Source: Ailanthus altissimus
Lineage: Eukaryota > Streptophyta > Magnoliopsida > Sapindales > Simaroubaceae
Length of the DNA: 64,000 bases
Direction: 5' to 3'
Assembly (NCBI GenBank): GCA_946807835.1
Contig: CAMPEX010000001.1
Coordinates: 4,789,001 to 4,853,000, forward strand
Part shown: positions 1-11,852 of the stretch, piece after piece
How positions within the stretch are numbered: the stretch's first letter is position 1
Layout: each line of letters begins with the position of its first letter
The notes under the pieces: model-generated
What the model was told of the DNA's origin: nothing
Databases searched by the model: none
Seen by the model: the letters and a program-made list of their open reading frames with translations, nothing else
Translations under genes and position numbers: made by a program

Positions 1-22
1 TAAAAGACTGGATTTTACTTAC

Positions 23-652
23 TGGTAAATAAGAGAGATCCAAAGTCCTAAGCTCCTTACACTTCAAAGCAACCAACTTCACCCCACAATCAGTTAAACG
101 AACACACCACTTCAAGCAAAGCAACCTCAACTTTCTACAGCAAGCAGCTATGCGTCCGATTCCCATATCAGTTATCAACTTACACCTCGCCAGCCACAAT
201 CTCTCCAGATTCTTAGCCTCTGAAATAGCTGCAGTTGCCGCATCACTTAACTCTGACCCATTAGACAAGTCAAGCTCAATCAAACACTGACAGTTCATAA
301 TCAAACTCGATAACCCCACTTTTGTAAAGAACCTTGATCTCGAAAGGTTTATGCTACGCAAAGTGGACTTCCATGTTGAAGATACAATGTTCAATGCGTT
401 ATCATCTGCTCGTGGACAAAGAGAGAAATCGAGCTGTGCAATAAAAGGGTATCTACGTGAGATTCTTGAGAGAAGTTCGGTGCACAGAGGCTTGAGGATT
501 CTGCGGTGGCGAGACTCAATGAAATAAAACGTTTTGCAAGTGAGAGAGAAAGATTTTCTAGCAAAAGGATCCTCCTTAATATGGTCGAGAATGGAGAAAA
601 TTAGCTCTTCTGTGAGAATATCAAAAGGGTTGGTGTTGTTTTGAGCTGCCAT
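23..652 (-). CDS. FBL3: F-box/LRR-repeat protein, FBL3-like, first coding exon (partial)
   Basis: The frame is open from an ATG at 652-650 for 210 codons down to position 23, where a consensus plant splice donor (GTAAGT, 22-17) follows at phase 0; the remaining exons lie outside the window. Residues about 9-50 form an F-box (LTEELIFSILDHI, then LTCKTFYFIESRHRRIL). From about residue 70 come leucine-rich repeats of the cysteine-containing plant type (for example NLERLWLARCKLITDMGIG and LRLLCLKWCVRLTDCGVKL). Known family role: the F-box binds SKP1 in an SCF E3 ubiquitin ligase and the LRRs select the substrate. The order and spacing match Arabidopsis F-box/LRR-repeat protein 3 (At5g01720 type) as I know it. 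The gene looks intact in the part visible. The FBL3 assignment is by recognition; the F-box/LRR family call is firm. Confidence 0.88.
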
Positions 653-1203
653 TTTCTCGGGCCTTTTCATAATAATGATCGGGTTCAGTTTTTAGGAGCG
701 CTTACACTATGAGTTATGAAATTTAAGGATGTGAAAGATTTTTCAATTGAGGAATATTTTGGTGGAGATTTTGAAAATTCTGATATTATAACTGTTAACA
801 GAAAACAGTGGCTGAGCTGGGGCCTGGCCCTGCGGAAGTTGGCTGAATTATTGAAGAAGAAGACTCCTCTTTTTTTTTTTTAAACAGAAGAAGAAGACTT
901 GAGTTTTATGTCAAATTATAGTACTAGCCCTCTGGAATCTGGGATTTAATAATTTAAAACCCATTTGTTCTTTTCTCAATGACCAAAACGCCCTCAAGGC
1001 ATTATTAATATATCTACCGCAAACTATTCAAATAGACGAAGAATAATCCTACATACATACAAAGTCGAAATACAAATTTTATATGTCAGTACAAAAATAT
1101 ATTGACACATCATCATATTATTCTATTATAATTAAATGAATTTATTTTTTTATTTATATATAAAGTAGATTTATGAATTTTACTCGTTAAAAATAAAAGT
1201 TCT
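653..1203. other. Upstream region of the FBL3-like gene
   Basis: Non-coding DNA in front of the minus-strand F-box gene, presumably its 5' UTR and promoter. It is moderately AT-rich with a T-run near 871-881. No open frame and no clear TATA box could be assigned. It ends at the target site duplication of the MITE beginning at 1212. Confidence 0.4.
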
Positions 1204-1211
1204 AATATAGA

Positions 1212-1695
1212 TAGGGGTGGGCATTATTTTCAAACCCGACCTATTCCGATCCGATCCGTCTTAAAATTTTGTGTTGAAATGAGAACAAAAATGGGTTTGG
1301 GACAGAATTTTTTGTCCTAAACGGGACAAGTCTAGTTTGGAAAATTTCTGAACCCGAACAGAAATTTTCAACCCGTCTCGAACTTGACTCGTTCAGAACT
1401 CGAATCCGATCTGAACCGTCTCGAAACCGTCTTGAACCATCTTGAATCCATCCCGAATCATCCCAAACCGTCCTAAATTGTCCCTATCTGTTCCGAACCC
1501 GAATTAAAACTACGTCATTTCAAAATAATTTTTTTAAAAAAATAAATCAAAATTTTTTGACCTGACTCGTCTCGATCGAGGTCGAGACAAGATTTGAACC
1601 GACTCGAAATGTGTCTCGATCGGGACACATTTTATCATCCCGATCAGGTTCGGGAAGGGGTCGAGAATTTTTTAACCCGAAATTGCCCACCCCTA
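1212..1695. mobile_element. hAT-type MITE (copy 1) with 8-bp target site duplication
   Basis: The element starts TAGGGGTGGGCA and ends TGCCCACCCCTA, a perfect 12-bp terminal inverted repeat. It is flanked by a perfect 8-bp direct repeat AATATAGA (1204-1211 and 1696-1703), the duplication size of hAT transposons. The interior has no open frame; it is built of degenerate units of about 10 bp (variants of CGAACCGTCT and CGAATCATCC), so it is non-autonomous. A diverged copy in the opposite orientation lies at 41159-41586. Confidence 0.9.
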
Positions 1696-1703
1696 AATAT
1701 AGA

Positions 1704-2145
1704 GTCTGTCTCGTGCAAAAAAAGTAGTTAGAGCAATAATAACATTAAATAATTTCTTATTGCAATACAAAAATTTTATATTAAAAATTCTTTTTGCATT
1801 AAAAAAAGTTAGAAATGAGATTCAAATCGGCATCAATAAAAAATAATAATAATAACACTAAATGCACAATTTAGAAAGGTCTGTTAAACATATTATATAT
1901 ATTTAATTGCATATTAATTTATGTGGTAAGTGAGTCTTATATAAAACTATAAAGATTTGTTTATAATGTATTATTTTATAAATTTATTATATTATTAATT
2001 TAAAACTTGGCCTCTAGTCAAAATTTATAAAAAAAATATTTTTTTAATTAAAATTAATAATTTATTGAGTATTAATTTATCAAAATTTTAATATATATAT
2101 ATATATATAATAGAGTGATGTTAGTCATCTCAAATTTTTAATATA
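1704..2145. other. AT-rich intergenic DNA
   Basis: No coding frame. Contains an (AT)n run at 2090-2109 and, at about 2110-2141, a partial duplicate of the left end of the fold-back MITE that follows. Confidence 0.5.
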
Positions 2146-2331
2146 ATAGAGTGATGCTACTCATCTCAAATTTTCATCCCAAATTGTATTTTAAAAGTGG
2201 TGTATGAAGTAAGCATTAGGTGTAATAATGATTTTAAAATTTATACAATTTTTTTACCTAATATTTACTTAACACATCACTTTTTAAATACAATTTAAGA
2301 TATAAATTTAATGTGTATCACATTACTCTAT
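2146..2331. mobile_element. Fold-back MITE with long inverted repeats
   Basis: The left arm (ATAGAGTGATGCTAC..., about 2146-2245) is matched in reverse complement, with mismatches, by the right arm ending ...CACATTACTCTAT at 2331. Nearly the whole 186-bp unit can fold on itself. No coding capacity. The flanks are too AT-rich to define the target duplication, so the superfamily is not assigned. Confidence 0.7.
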
Positions 2332-4734
2332 ATTTAACTTATATCAATAAGCATTAAAGCAGTAGCTTTTTTTATGCTGAAATTCACTACCATAATATAT
2401 ACAAGGAGATTCTTGCAATAAAATGTAGCATTAAAATATTTGAATTTTATCTTATTAGTCATCACTTTTTTATAGAAATTGATATGTTTATTTTTGCCAA
2501 CATGCTCAATTATAAATAAAAAAAAATACCACCGACATAATTATTATAATAACAAAAATAATTTTTCAATTACTCCTTTAATATCACCCACGTAAAAAAA
2601 AATAACACAATTATTAACTTTTTTTCACAAAATCCTATAAATAGCACAATCACTCTTCCAACAACAATTTTTCATTGCAACGATACAAAAGTGCTTGACA
2701 TTAAGTCAATATACCTTTAATTATTAGAATCAAATCTCAAACTCTGCAATAATTAAAGTGTAATTAATTGTGCATTACAACTATTAAAAGAAATATAGTG
2801 TAATAGCTCCTATACCATTTTAACTATGTAGAAATAATTATGTTATTGTTGGCATTGATTGAAGAAGAGATAACAATGGATGAAGGGTGACCAATTTTGT
2901 AGACATACAATTACAAAGTGGTAAGAGAAAATATTATAATTTGATGAGTAGAACATGGTGCCAATTTGTTTAAACATGTCAAATGGTTGTAATACTCCAA
3001 TGCCATGTTGCATTACATGTATCCATCCAATTCCAATTCCAAGGTGGAGCTTCATTGGCATTTAGCTCCCAAGATCGAACTCAAGAAAAGTTTATTAATA
3101 ATAATATTTTATTTGAAGTAAAAGGAAATTAAATTTACGATTTTTATTTTAATAAATAAATACACGGTAAATTCTTTATTATTGAACCATTTAAACATAA
3201 ACAATAATAATATACTTCTTAAAAATATTTTAATATTTTTACTTCTTAAATTTTTAATTTTAAATCATATATTAAATATTTATTGTATTAAATAATAAAT
3301 TAATACAATAAATATTTTTAAAGTTTAAAAAAAAACTAACTATCAAATAAATATTTAATATATTATTTAAGATAAAATTAAAATATTATTAAAGTATGAT
3401 ATTATTTTAAAAAAATTTAATATACTTTAACCCTTATAATTTTTTTTTTTTGTTTTCTTATCTAACATGTCCCCAACTTTTTGAGATCTGCATCTGTTGT
3501 TGCATCTATCCTGACAACATTGACTTCAATTAATTTTCTCTATGTCCGTTTACCTTTGGTGTGCCTATTATAACAATAAAAGGTGTTTCTGATTCAAAAT
3601 GAAGAAAACAAAACTAGTTCAAACTTTTTTTTATATTAGACCTATTTTGAGAAACTTAATTTTTTAAGTCTTTCTTTAAATGTGGGGGTGGTAAATGGTC
3701 GTCCCTGCACAACTTAAAAAGTCATATTATGTTAAACTGCCATCTGCAACTTAGTATGTCACGTCAGCATGAATTTATTATAGGTCACGTGTTAGGATGA
3801 GTTGATTTGACTCACTATAGATTTTATGAGTTGTGTTTATTATTTAAATTTTTTATTTTTTAAATATTTAATATTATTTATATATTTTAATAATTTTTTA
3901 ATATTTATAATTATAAATATTATAATAATAATTAAAATTATATTAAATTAAAATTTTAAAATTGTGTTATAATCATAAATTCGTAATTGAAATTATAATT
4001 TTATTAAAGATAAAAATTTATTAATATTATTTCAAATCTAAAATAATTGATTATTGGATACAAATACAAAAATAAATAGTCAAATTTACATTACTATAAT
4101 TACAATACATCTTAACTAGATTGGCACTTATTAAACTATTTATCATTTGCAAATTCAACCTTTAAATTGTAAATTTTTATTTCTAAACTCTAATGATCAA
4201 CTCACAAAAGTTCTTAAAATCTTTAATCATAAATTCTTGTTATTTTACTTTCAGTTCTCTGCATCTTCTTAATCTTTTATACACACTAAAGTCTTTAAAC
4301 TTTCTGATGCCAATCTTGATTACTTTTTGTATCTTACTCCTAATACTAAAAGTAGATTTCGATGCTATAGTGAACACTAAAGATGTTATAAATTTCAAGC
4401 CATGATAAATAATGTAAGGTAAACTTTTTTATTTGATTTTTACTATGATAAAATAACAAATTTTCTTTGCTATTATATACTTCACATAGAAGCATAGTTA
4501 ATATCAATTAATTTTTTCAATTCAAAAACAGTAGAAATACCATACCTAAAACCAACATTTCTTTTGCCTTTTAACAAAATAGTCCAAGTAACCTTATCAT
4601 AAACAAGTTGCTCATTTGTTTCTTCTATAATTAAAGTTGATCCAAATTTATTTTCATAAAAAATAAATAATTGTGATAAAATTATAAATTTTGTCAAAAT
4701 CATAACAAAGTCTAAAGTTTAAATTTTTTTAAGA
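2332..4734. other. AT-rich intergenic DNA
   Basis: About 2.4 kb with no credible gene. Short open frames at 2843-3061, 4193-4405 and 4482-4703 have low-complexity or unfamiliar composition and no recognisable domain. A perfect 18-bp inverted repeat lies at 3274-3317. A less AT-rich stretch at about 3670-3840 could be an old transposon fragment but gave no match I recognise. Confidence 0.4.
3274..3317. repeat. Perfect inverted repeat (18-bp arms, 8-bp loop)
   Basis: AAATATTTATTGTATTAA at 3274-3291 is followed after 8 nt by its exact reverse complement at 3300-3317. Weaker inverted symmetry continues outwards (about 3215-3420), so this may be the core of an old fold-back MITE. Confidence 0.7.
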
Positions 4735-4739
4735 TCCCA

Positions 4740-5185
4740 TGACATAAAACAAGCGCTGATGGGTCGAGATTTTGTTCACGAAGACGAAAGTTGTTGATAT
4801 CGTTCAATAAAATGCAAATTGAAAATGGTAGAATACCAATTCGAAAGGAAAGTTTTTAAATACTTGATTTCTAAAATTATAAAGTCTTGATACTTTTTTC
4901 CTCATCTCTTATGTATTTATAGACCTATTGAGATTTCTAGCATTTATTACAGCAATTAATGACAACTTGCAATTACTAACTACTACCAACAACTAAGGTA
5001 TTTAGAATGCCAGTACTTATTACAACACAATTAATGAAAACTACCAACAACTACCAATACTGAAGTTTTACTTCAAAACTAATTGTCAAACTGTTAATCA
5101 GACTAATAATTGTAGTTGTAGGCTCTTGAAAGTTTCTCATCACATGGGCTACCTACATAGGCTGATGTGCTACTATTCCCCATCA
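4740..5185 (-). repeat. 3' LTR of the decayed Ty3 element
   Basis: In plus coordinates it begins TGACATAAAACAAG and ends TTCCCCATCA, aligning along its length to the right LTR at 15254-15683 with numerous substitutions. The preceding TCCCA (4735-4739) is the target duplication. On the minus strand a purine-rich tract (AAGTGAAAGAGAA, complement of about 5186-5198) sits next to it as the polypurine tract. Confidence 0.88.
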
Positions 5186-5209
5186 TTCTCTTTCACTTGA
5201 AAAAAACTC

Positions 5210-6373
5210 CTCCTCGAATGACTATATAGGTTGCCTTCAGGAGGATAGGTGGAGATATCTACTACATTAAAAACTTTTTATATGCCCATGTCATCGGGTA
5301 GATCTATCACATATGCATTGTCATTGATCCTCTTCAAAACTTTAAAAGGACCATAATATTTCTGCCTTAGTTTTCCATGAACTCTTGCAGGCAGCCTCTC
5401 CTTACGTAAGTGAACCATTACATCATTGCCCACCTCAAACATTTGATGCTTTCGATGCTTGTCTACAGTTGCCTTGTATTTGAGGTTATTATCCTCCAAG
5501 GATTGATGCACCTCTTGGAATATCTTTGAATAAGTATTCGCTAAAGCAAACAAAGCTGCACTATAACTTGCAGTAGAAGGAAGTTTGACTAGGACTACAA
5601 CATGCCTTTAAATTTTAGTATAAACAATAGAGAAAATGCTCATTCTGTGGAACAATTAACTGAGTTATTATAAGCAAACTCAGCTTGTGCCAAAGCAAAG
5701 TCCTATTATCCCTTATTGTTTCCATATATACATCTAATCATATTTTCCAAAGAATGGTTTACCACTTCTGTTTGGCCATCGATTTGAGGGTGTGCTGTGA
5801 TAGAAAACTTCAATGTAGTCTCAAACCTTTTCTATAAAGTTAGCTAAAAGGCTGCCAAAAATTTGTTGTCCCTATTTAAAGTGATGAAAAGTGGTACACC
5901 ATGTAAACGAACAACTTCTTTAAAGAATAGTTTTGCTATATGATGTGCATTTATTATCTTATGACATGGAATAAAGTGTGACAGTTTGGAAAATAGACCA
6001 ACTACCACAAATACGGCATTATTGCCCCTCTGGGGCCTTGGTAAACCAAGTATAAAGTTCATAGAGATGTCATCCCAATGTGCATTAGGAATAGGCAAAG
6101 ACATGTACAAACCTGTGTTTTGTGACTGCCCCTTACTCATTTGACAAGTTGGACACCTTTGCACAAACTTTCCAGTATCTCTTTTAAGTTGAGGCCAGTA
6201 GTAACGTTCTTCCAAATAGCTATGGTCTTGTCTCTACCTATGTGGCTGCTCAAGTCACTAAAATGCATTTCCCTTATCAACTTGTCACGTAATGAGCTCC
6301 TTGGAATGCACAACTTACTCCATTTGAACAAATAGTCATCTTGGACCAAATATTCACTTAAGGGCTGTTTCAT
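5210..6373 (-). pseudogene. Ty3 integrase remnant
   Basis: The integrase reads in several frames. From high to low coordinates: a zinc-binding region ([19 protein letters not shown], then [17 protein letters not shown]), the core start ([47 protein letters not shown]), and a C-terminal GPY/F-type part ([20 protein letters not shown]). After LPDDMGI a TAA interrupts the frame; the same frame then continues with FNVVDISTYPPEGNLYS and runs into the 3' LTR. The element's own pol therefore once ended inside its LTR, with no chromodomain visible. The role in the live family is joining of retroelement cDNA to host DNA; this copy is broken by stops and frameshifts. Confidence 0.85.
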
Positions 6374-6399
6374 TAGGTACTTAGTCCATACATCACCAA

Positions 6400-7528
6400 A
6401 ACCTCCATCATTCTCAAATAGCTCATTGAGTTGTTTGAAACCTGAAACTTCAGTAGAAATGGTAACAAGTAGAATAGCGCAATGACTTAGAGCATTTGCT
6501 ACTCAGTTAGTAATTCCAGATTTATGAACAATGATATAATTGAATCTTTCAAGATAAGTTGCCTACCTAGACACCATATGATCAACATGCTTTTACCCTC
6601 AAAAGTGCTTAAGAGATTGGTGGTCGGAGTAGACAATGAATTCTTTAGGCAAAAGATATACTTCCCAGAGCATGGAACACAGCATAGAGTTCTTGTTGAT
6701 ATGTTGATCACTTTTATCTTGCTTCACTTAACTTCTCACTAAAAATGCAAAAGGCCTTTTTTTCTTGTGAAACAACAGCTCCTCTACCAATCCTGCTTGC
6801 GTCACATTCAATCTCGAAAGTTTTAGCAAAGTCAGGCAAAGATAGAATATGTGTTGTAATCAATTTCTCCTTGATTAATTCAAAGCTACGATTAGTATCT
6901 TCTTCCCATTAAAATTGCCTTTTCTTCAAGCAATCAGTAATGGGTGCCACAATGGTACTAAAATTTTTAACGAACCTGCGATAGAAAATTACTAGGCTAT
7001 GAAAACTCCTTACATCAGTTATAGTCTTCGATTTTGGCCATTCTCTAATAGCTTTCACCTTTTCTTAATCCACATGAATTCCCTCACTACTTATAATAAA
7101 TTCTATGAACACTAGTCTATTTGTTAAAAATACACATTTTTTTTAAGTTTACAAATAGCTCATTCTTTCTCAATATAACTAGAACTTGCCTAATATGATC
7201 AAGGTGATCTTCTACATTCTTACTATAAATCAAAATATCATCAAAATAGACAATAACAAAATGGGATAAAAAATATTTAAGTATTTGGGTCATGAGGTGC
7301 ATGAATGTACTTGGCGTATTAGACAACCTAAATGGCATTACTAGCCACTCATATAACCCATCTTTTGTTTTGAAAGATATTTTCCATTCATCTCTCACAC
7401 AAATTCTGATTTGGTGATATCCACTTCGCAGATCTATCTTGGTGAATACTTTAGCACCACTCAACTAATCAAGCAAGTCTTTAAGTCTAGGGATGAGAAA
7501 TTGGTACCTTATGGTTATTTTGTTGATA
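6400..7528 (-). pseudogene. Ty3 reverse transcriptase and RNase H remnant
   Basis: The RT core at 7117-7464 contains [15 protein letters not shown], the palm motif [12 protein letters not shown] with its catalytic aspartates, and the preceding segment IPRLKDLLD, after which a TAG interrupts the frame. RT thumb-type sequence ([18 protein letters not shown]) and an RNase H start (FEIECDASRIG) are readable in other frames near 7050-6740, and connection-type sequence near 6400-6500. Homology stops abruptly at about 7528, where an Athila-like primer site and LTR take over, so the upstream RT and protease are lost. It is non-functional. Confidence 0.88.
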
Positions 7529-8288
7529 GCACAACTCTCTGGCAACGGCACAAAAACTTGTTGTGTGATTTCTATGCTAAGCGCAAGTGCACGCTATCGA
7601 AAACACATAATATAAAGTGAAAACAGTGTCGATCCCACGAAGAATTTGTTGTATTTCTAATCAATTACTAAAATTGTATCTTCTCACTTTTATCCAATAG
7701 ATTGATTATTTTGAATTGTTTGATAAAAATTTAAACTAAAATTTTCTACATTATCAACTGTAATTAACAATCTAATTCGACAACAGATCTGAATATATAC
7801 GATGAAGATCTAGGATTATAGCTATCATTTAATATGATTTTTCAAACAATGGTGCTTCGATTATTATTCCCTTAATTTAATTATTGGTCACAACACTAAT
7901 CTCACCACGAGTATTTTTTATGGTCAAGTGATTATATCAAGATCTATTAATTTTCTATATTCCTATGGTAATTAAATAGATTAAGATTCATTAAGCACTA
8001 GTTGTATTAACCATACATGCCATCTAGGTATATTCCTATTCTAGATCGAAACACATAAATGCCACTTTGTGATCATATATCAATTTGTCATGGGCTTAAT
8101 AATTAAATTCCTTTTCCAAGTTTATTTAATTATTACCAATTCATTCAACATATGGCAGTATATCAAAGGCATTAAGATCCAACAAATTGAACAAGAATTG
8201 AGTTTACAATATCGTCTTCAACAAATCAATCCATCATATTAAGATCAAGGCTATAATCCTAAAAATTAAACTTAGATCAACATGATAA
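7529..8288 (-). mobile_element. Truncated Athila-like LTR with adjacent primer-site remnant
   Basis: Starts with CTCTGGCAACGGCACAAAAA, a mutated version of the tRNA-Asp-type primer site seen at 56184-56202, and continues into sequence collinear with the Athila LTRs at 56209 onward (shared blocks such as AAGTGCA..CACTATCG, CCAATTACTAAAATT, TATTCCTATGGTA and CATACATGCCA..TAGGTATATTCCTAT). Divergence is high, so this is an older or different subfamily. It is cut on the left by the Ty3 RT gene and on the right at 8288 by the start of the Copia-like element; no continuation is seen beyond 14280. Confidence 0.75.
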
Positions 8289-10306
8289 TGTTAGGGTTAT
8301 GCCTACATACCATCCCAATTTTGTATGAATATTTGATATCTATACATACTATATTTTGTTATATCACTAATTACCTTTTAATTATATGGTTTAATGCTTA
8401 TTACGCTACAAACTCTGTATTATCTAAAAGAGTTCGGATACGGTCTAAAGGAGTTTAGACTAGTGCTAAGAGTTAGCGAATATTCCAAGAGTTGGAACAT
8501 TGTCTGTGACGGAACAAAGACCTCAGAATATGCTAATAATGATATAGTTGCAAGAGTTACAATAGGTTGCTAGAATGTGTCATTATGCAAACATATTCTC
8601 AAATACATAGTTTCTGTTCTATTTTTACTAACGCAGGTCTGTTAATAGATCCTGTAAATTTACATAGATCAGTGTATGTCTATATCTAAAGGGTACAGTT
8701 GGTTGTTCCTAGCTGACCAGGATCTTGGAGATTGTATAGGCATACAGGTATTCAGTTAGGACTGAGTATTGAACAGACTCATGAGGACCCCAATAGACAT
8801 CTTATGTTGCCGTCAATAAAAAGTCCTCTCGAGTTGAGCAGTATACGTGGTCCTCTTACCTGAGCACCACGATAGGCTTGTGAGTGATCCACCATACTTT
8901 GGATCCACGCATGTCAAAGACCTTTCATAGTCTGACCGCTGGGTGTCGCCGGGTATGGTCCGATGCTCATGGGGTCTAGTGCGTGCAAATATGGGATCCA
9001 TCAGCTCTCATAGGGAGTGATATATCTAGATGCTCAAAGATAATATCTCAGGAAAGTCTTATGATTGTAAGCAGTTAACCCAAAAAGGTGTTTCCATGGG
9101 GTAAACAATATGACAAAGAGTTTTGCTTATATTGTTAAATTAAGATACCATTATAGAAATAGGTTTATGGATGAGCATATGAGGATTTGACAGTGTGGAT
9201 CTATGTCCCCATACATCCGAAATATATATGATAGAAGGACTATACGTATGTATTGTAACCTCAACTTGTATAGTTCAACGCGCTGATTTATAATATTCGT
9301 GACGTGTATGTAGGGCATGGCTCACAGACTTGTGGAATAGTTCTATTTGACGAATCAAGTATAGATCTAGGGAGTCCTGTAATATGGAGTGTACTCGTTG
9401 TGCACTGGGGCAAAGTACTGGATTAAATTGTTTAATCTAGTAATATCCAACGTTATCACGAAAATGTGTACATGTGCGTATTTAAGTGTTAAACAAAATG
9501 ATTAGTCAATAATTGTTATTCACTAATTGTAAAATGACATGTGATACATTGTGGACCATCGGTTGAGTTTACCCAAGTGTGAGATTTGGTGGGACTCGCT
9601 AAAGGGTATAATTGGTAACTACTTATGATAAGTAAAATGGTCATTTCATACTTTGATTATTTAAATGTTAAATAATCAAAATATCTCTAATAAAATATAT
9701 TATTTTATAATATTATATTAATAATAATATAATATATATAATGCATGATAACTGTCATGCATTATATATAATATTATTATTTTAGTATTTTATTATTAAT
9801 TTTTGCCAACAATGCATGTTTTATTAATATTATATTATAATATTAATTTTTTTTTAATGCAAATGGAGATATATGTGTGAAAGAAACTGAAATTGAAAGT
9901 GGTGAGAATGAAATAAGTGTTATTTTTCTTTCATTTTCCATTTATGCTCTTAAAACAAAAGAGATTGCTTCTATTTTCATTTTCTTCACCGTGAGAGACG
10001 AGCAATAGATTAAGAATCGGCCATTTGGAATTAAGCGTTAATCCTATGTTGGGTTTAATAGCTGCTGTTCTAGATTATCAAGCCCACCAAGTTGATAACT
10101 AGAACTGATAACAAGAACTCCAGGCAGACTCTGGAGCAAAACGTGCAAACATTACACGTATTGGTAATTTCTCAATTTTATCATCTATTATTAGTGTGTA
10201 AATTGTATGTTTTATAATTCCGCTGCATTAAAATATGTATTAGATGCGTATTTTGCAATAAACACACTAACACATGCATACACCTGTACACAGTTGATCC
10301 CCTACA
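8289..10306 (+). repeat. Copia-family LTR, copy L1 (diverged subfamily)
   Basis: Begins TGTTAGGGTTATGCC and ends GATCCCCTACA directly before the primer site. Shares ordered blocks with five other copies in this window (for example GAGTTCGGAT..GTCTAAAGGAGTTTAGA, GTGTACTCGTTGTGCACTGG, CTAGAACTGA). The open frame at 8813-9001 on the minus strand is part of this repeat and not a gene. Confidence 0.88.
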
Positions 10307-10311
10307 TAATG

Positions 10312-10323
10312 TGATATCAGAGC
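10312..10323 (+). other. Primer-binding site (initiator-Met tRNA type), mutated
   Basis: TGATATCAGAGC lies five nt after the LTR end; the canonical plant Copia site is TGGTATCAGAGC, so one base differs. It marks the start of the internal region. Confidence 0.8.
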
Positions 10324-11621
10324 CGGTTCTGTGTAATTTGGATATTGTTTGAGTGGACGGAATGAAAAGACCTAGTGTAAATGGCATGTTTCAAGTGTTG
10401 AAACAGGTATGCAAAAAAGGGTACACTGGGCGCTGCCGCGCCATGGGGCTGGCACTGCAGTGCTGAGGGTTCGACCACCCAACGTCGCAGTGCTGAAGAC
10501 CTGTCGCGCCAGCGCTGCGAGTTTTTCTCTTAACGCTGGAACGTTGGTTGGCCCGCGCTGGGGCGTTAAAGCTTTTGGAATTCGCTCCCAGCGATGATGG
10601 GTCAGCGCCGCAGTGCTGGGGGTTTCGACCTCTCAACGCTAAAGCGCTGATGTGAGGGCATCGCAGCGCTAGGGGTGTGACCTCCCAGCACTGCAGTGGT
10701 GTTCTTTGGGCGCCGTAGCGCTAGTAGTTTTCTTTGCAGCGCTGGAACTGTTCACTTAAACAATATTTTTACTATTTATAAGCTATAGTAATTTTAAACA
10801 ATGTTTCAAAATTAATTTTGCATGTATAGGGTTTATGAGATGCAGTGATAATAATTATCGATCTGCATTATAACCGGAATCAATTTTTTGTATTAAGAGT
10901 CACAATGGGAACCTACTAGTGGGGGTTAATTATGTTGATATAGAATTATTTATTAATTGAGAATTACCTCCTCATAAGATAGGGATCTATTTAATTAGAA
11001 AATCTCTCTTAATCAGATTAAATTATATAATATTATGAGATAATATTATATATTGATCCATCTTGTTAATACGGTGTTAAACGAACCACGTCGGCCTTTT
11101 TTCAATATTGCTATAGTGTGAGGGACTTGGTCGATTGGGTTTGGACTATACCGGTTAAACATGAGATGAGGTAAATTTATGCGAACATATTTCCCAATAT
11201 TGCTATAGAGTGAGGGTAGTATCAGTAACATATATTTGATAATTGACAAGTTAATCTGTAATACAGTTATCCAATATTGCTATAACGTGAGGATAAGATG
11301 TATTTAGGTTCAAGAAGTAAGGGTTGTATAAGATGCAATTGGCAAATGTTGTCTACCTATTAGGTTTACAAAGGTCAATATTGCTACAGCATGAGGCTAG
11401 AGTAAATTTCAATGGGGTCTACTTCTTGCTGTATAGTTTAAAAGAGTTTAAACTATCGTATTCCCGTTGGAGAGATCATCGAGATTATGTAAAGTAGTGG
11501 GAGGGCGTTTTAAATTGAAGAATATATAATTTTTATACCCATAATTTAAAATATACTATTAGCGAATTATCAAATTCCGCTGACATATCCTATTTGTTTT
11601 GTTTATGCAAGATTTGATCTG
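10324..11621 (+). other. Non-coding leader of the Copia element with GC-rich blocks and iterated motif
   Basis: At 10425-10740 there is a GC-rich stretch of short blocks related to CGCTGGGGCG and GCAGCGCTG in otherwise AT-rich DNA. From 11103 the motif CAATATTGCTAYR..GTGAGG occurs four times, at 11103, 11195, 11272 and 11376. No sustained coding frame; the frames at 10391-10636 and 10409-10597 are only the GC-rich blocks read through. Confidence 0.75.
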
Positions 11622-11852
11622 ATGGCCTCTACAAATCTCTTGATGCACATACTGGATGCACAACCAGCTCAAAGGCGTCGAGAATTATTCAGATTGGCTC
11701 ACGAATCTTAGAATTATTCTGGATTCTGAAAGGCTTGGGTATGTTATAGATCAGAAGTTATCCCAAGGTGTTTCTGATGATGCCTCCCTTGAAGAAAATG
11801 AGACATATTAAAAATGGTTGGATGACAATTTAAGAGTTAAATCATACATCGC
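11622..11852 (+). pseudogene. Copia gag remnant
   Basis: ATG at 11622 opens MASTNLLMHILDAQ. After a frameshift near 11690 the frame continues SDWLTNLRIILDSERLGYVI and, past ETY, a TAA precedes KWLDDNLRVKSYIA. The pattern WL..LRIIL..E..GYV and KWL.DN..V.S is that of the plant Copia gag N-terminal (UBN2-type) region, which forms the virus-like particle in active elements. The remnant is short, with one frameshift and one stop, and is followed by another GC-rich block. It fixes the sense strand of this family as plus. Confidence 0.82.

Noticed and set aside
2843..3061. 72-aa minus-strand frame rich in Gly, Ile and His
   Set aside because: No known peptide family fits and no splice or promoter context was seen.
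4482..4703. 73-aa minus-strand frame with a phrase (ILLKGKR) resembling Copia polyproteins
   Set aside because: Too short, no flanking Copia sequence, no second motif.
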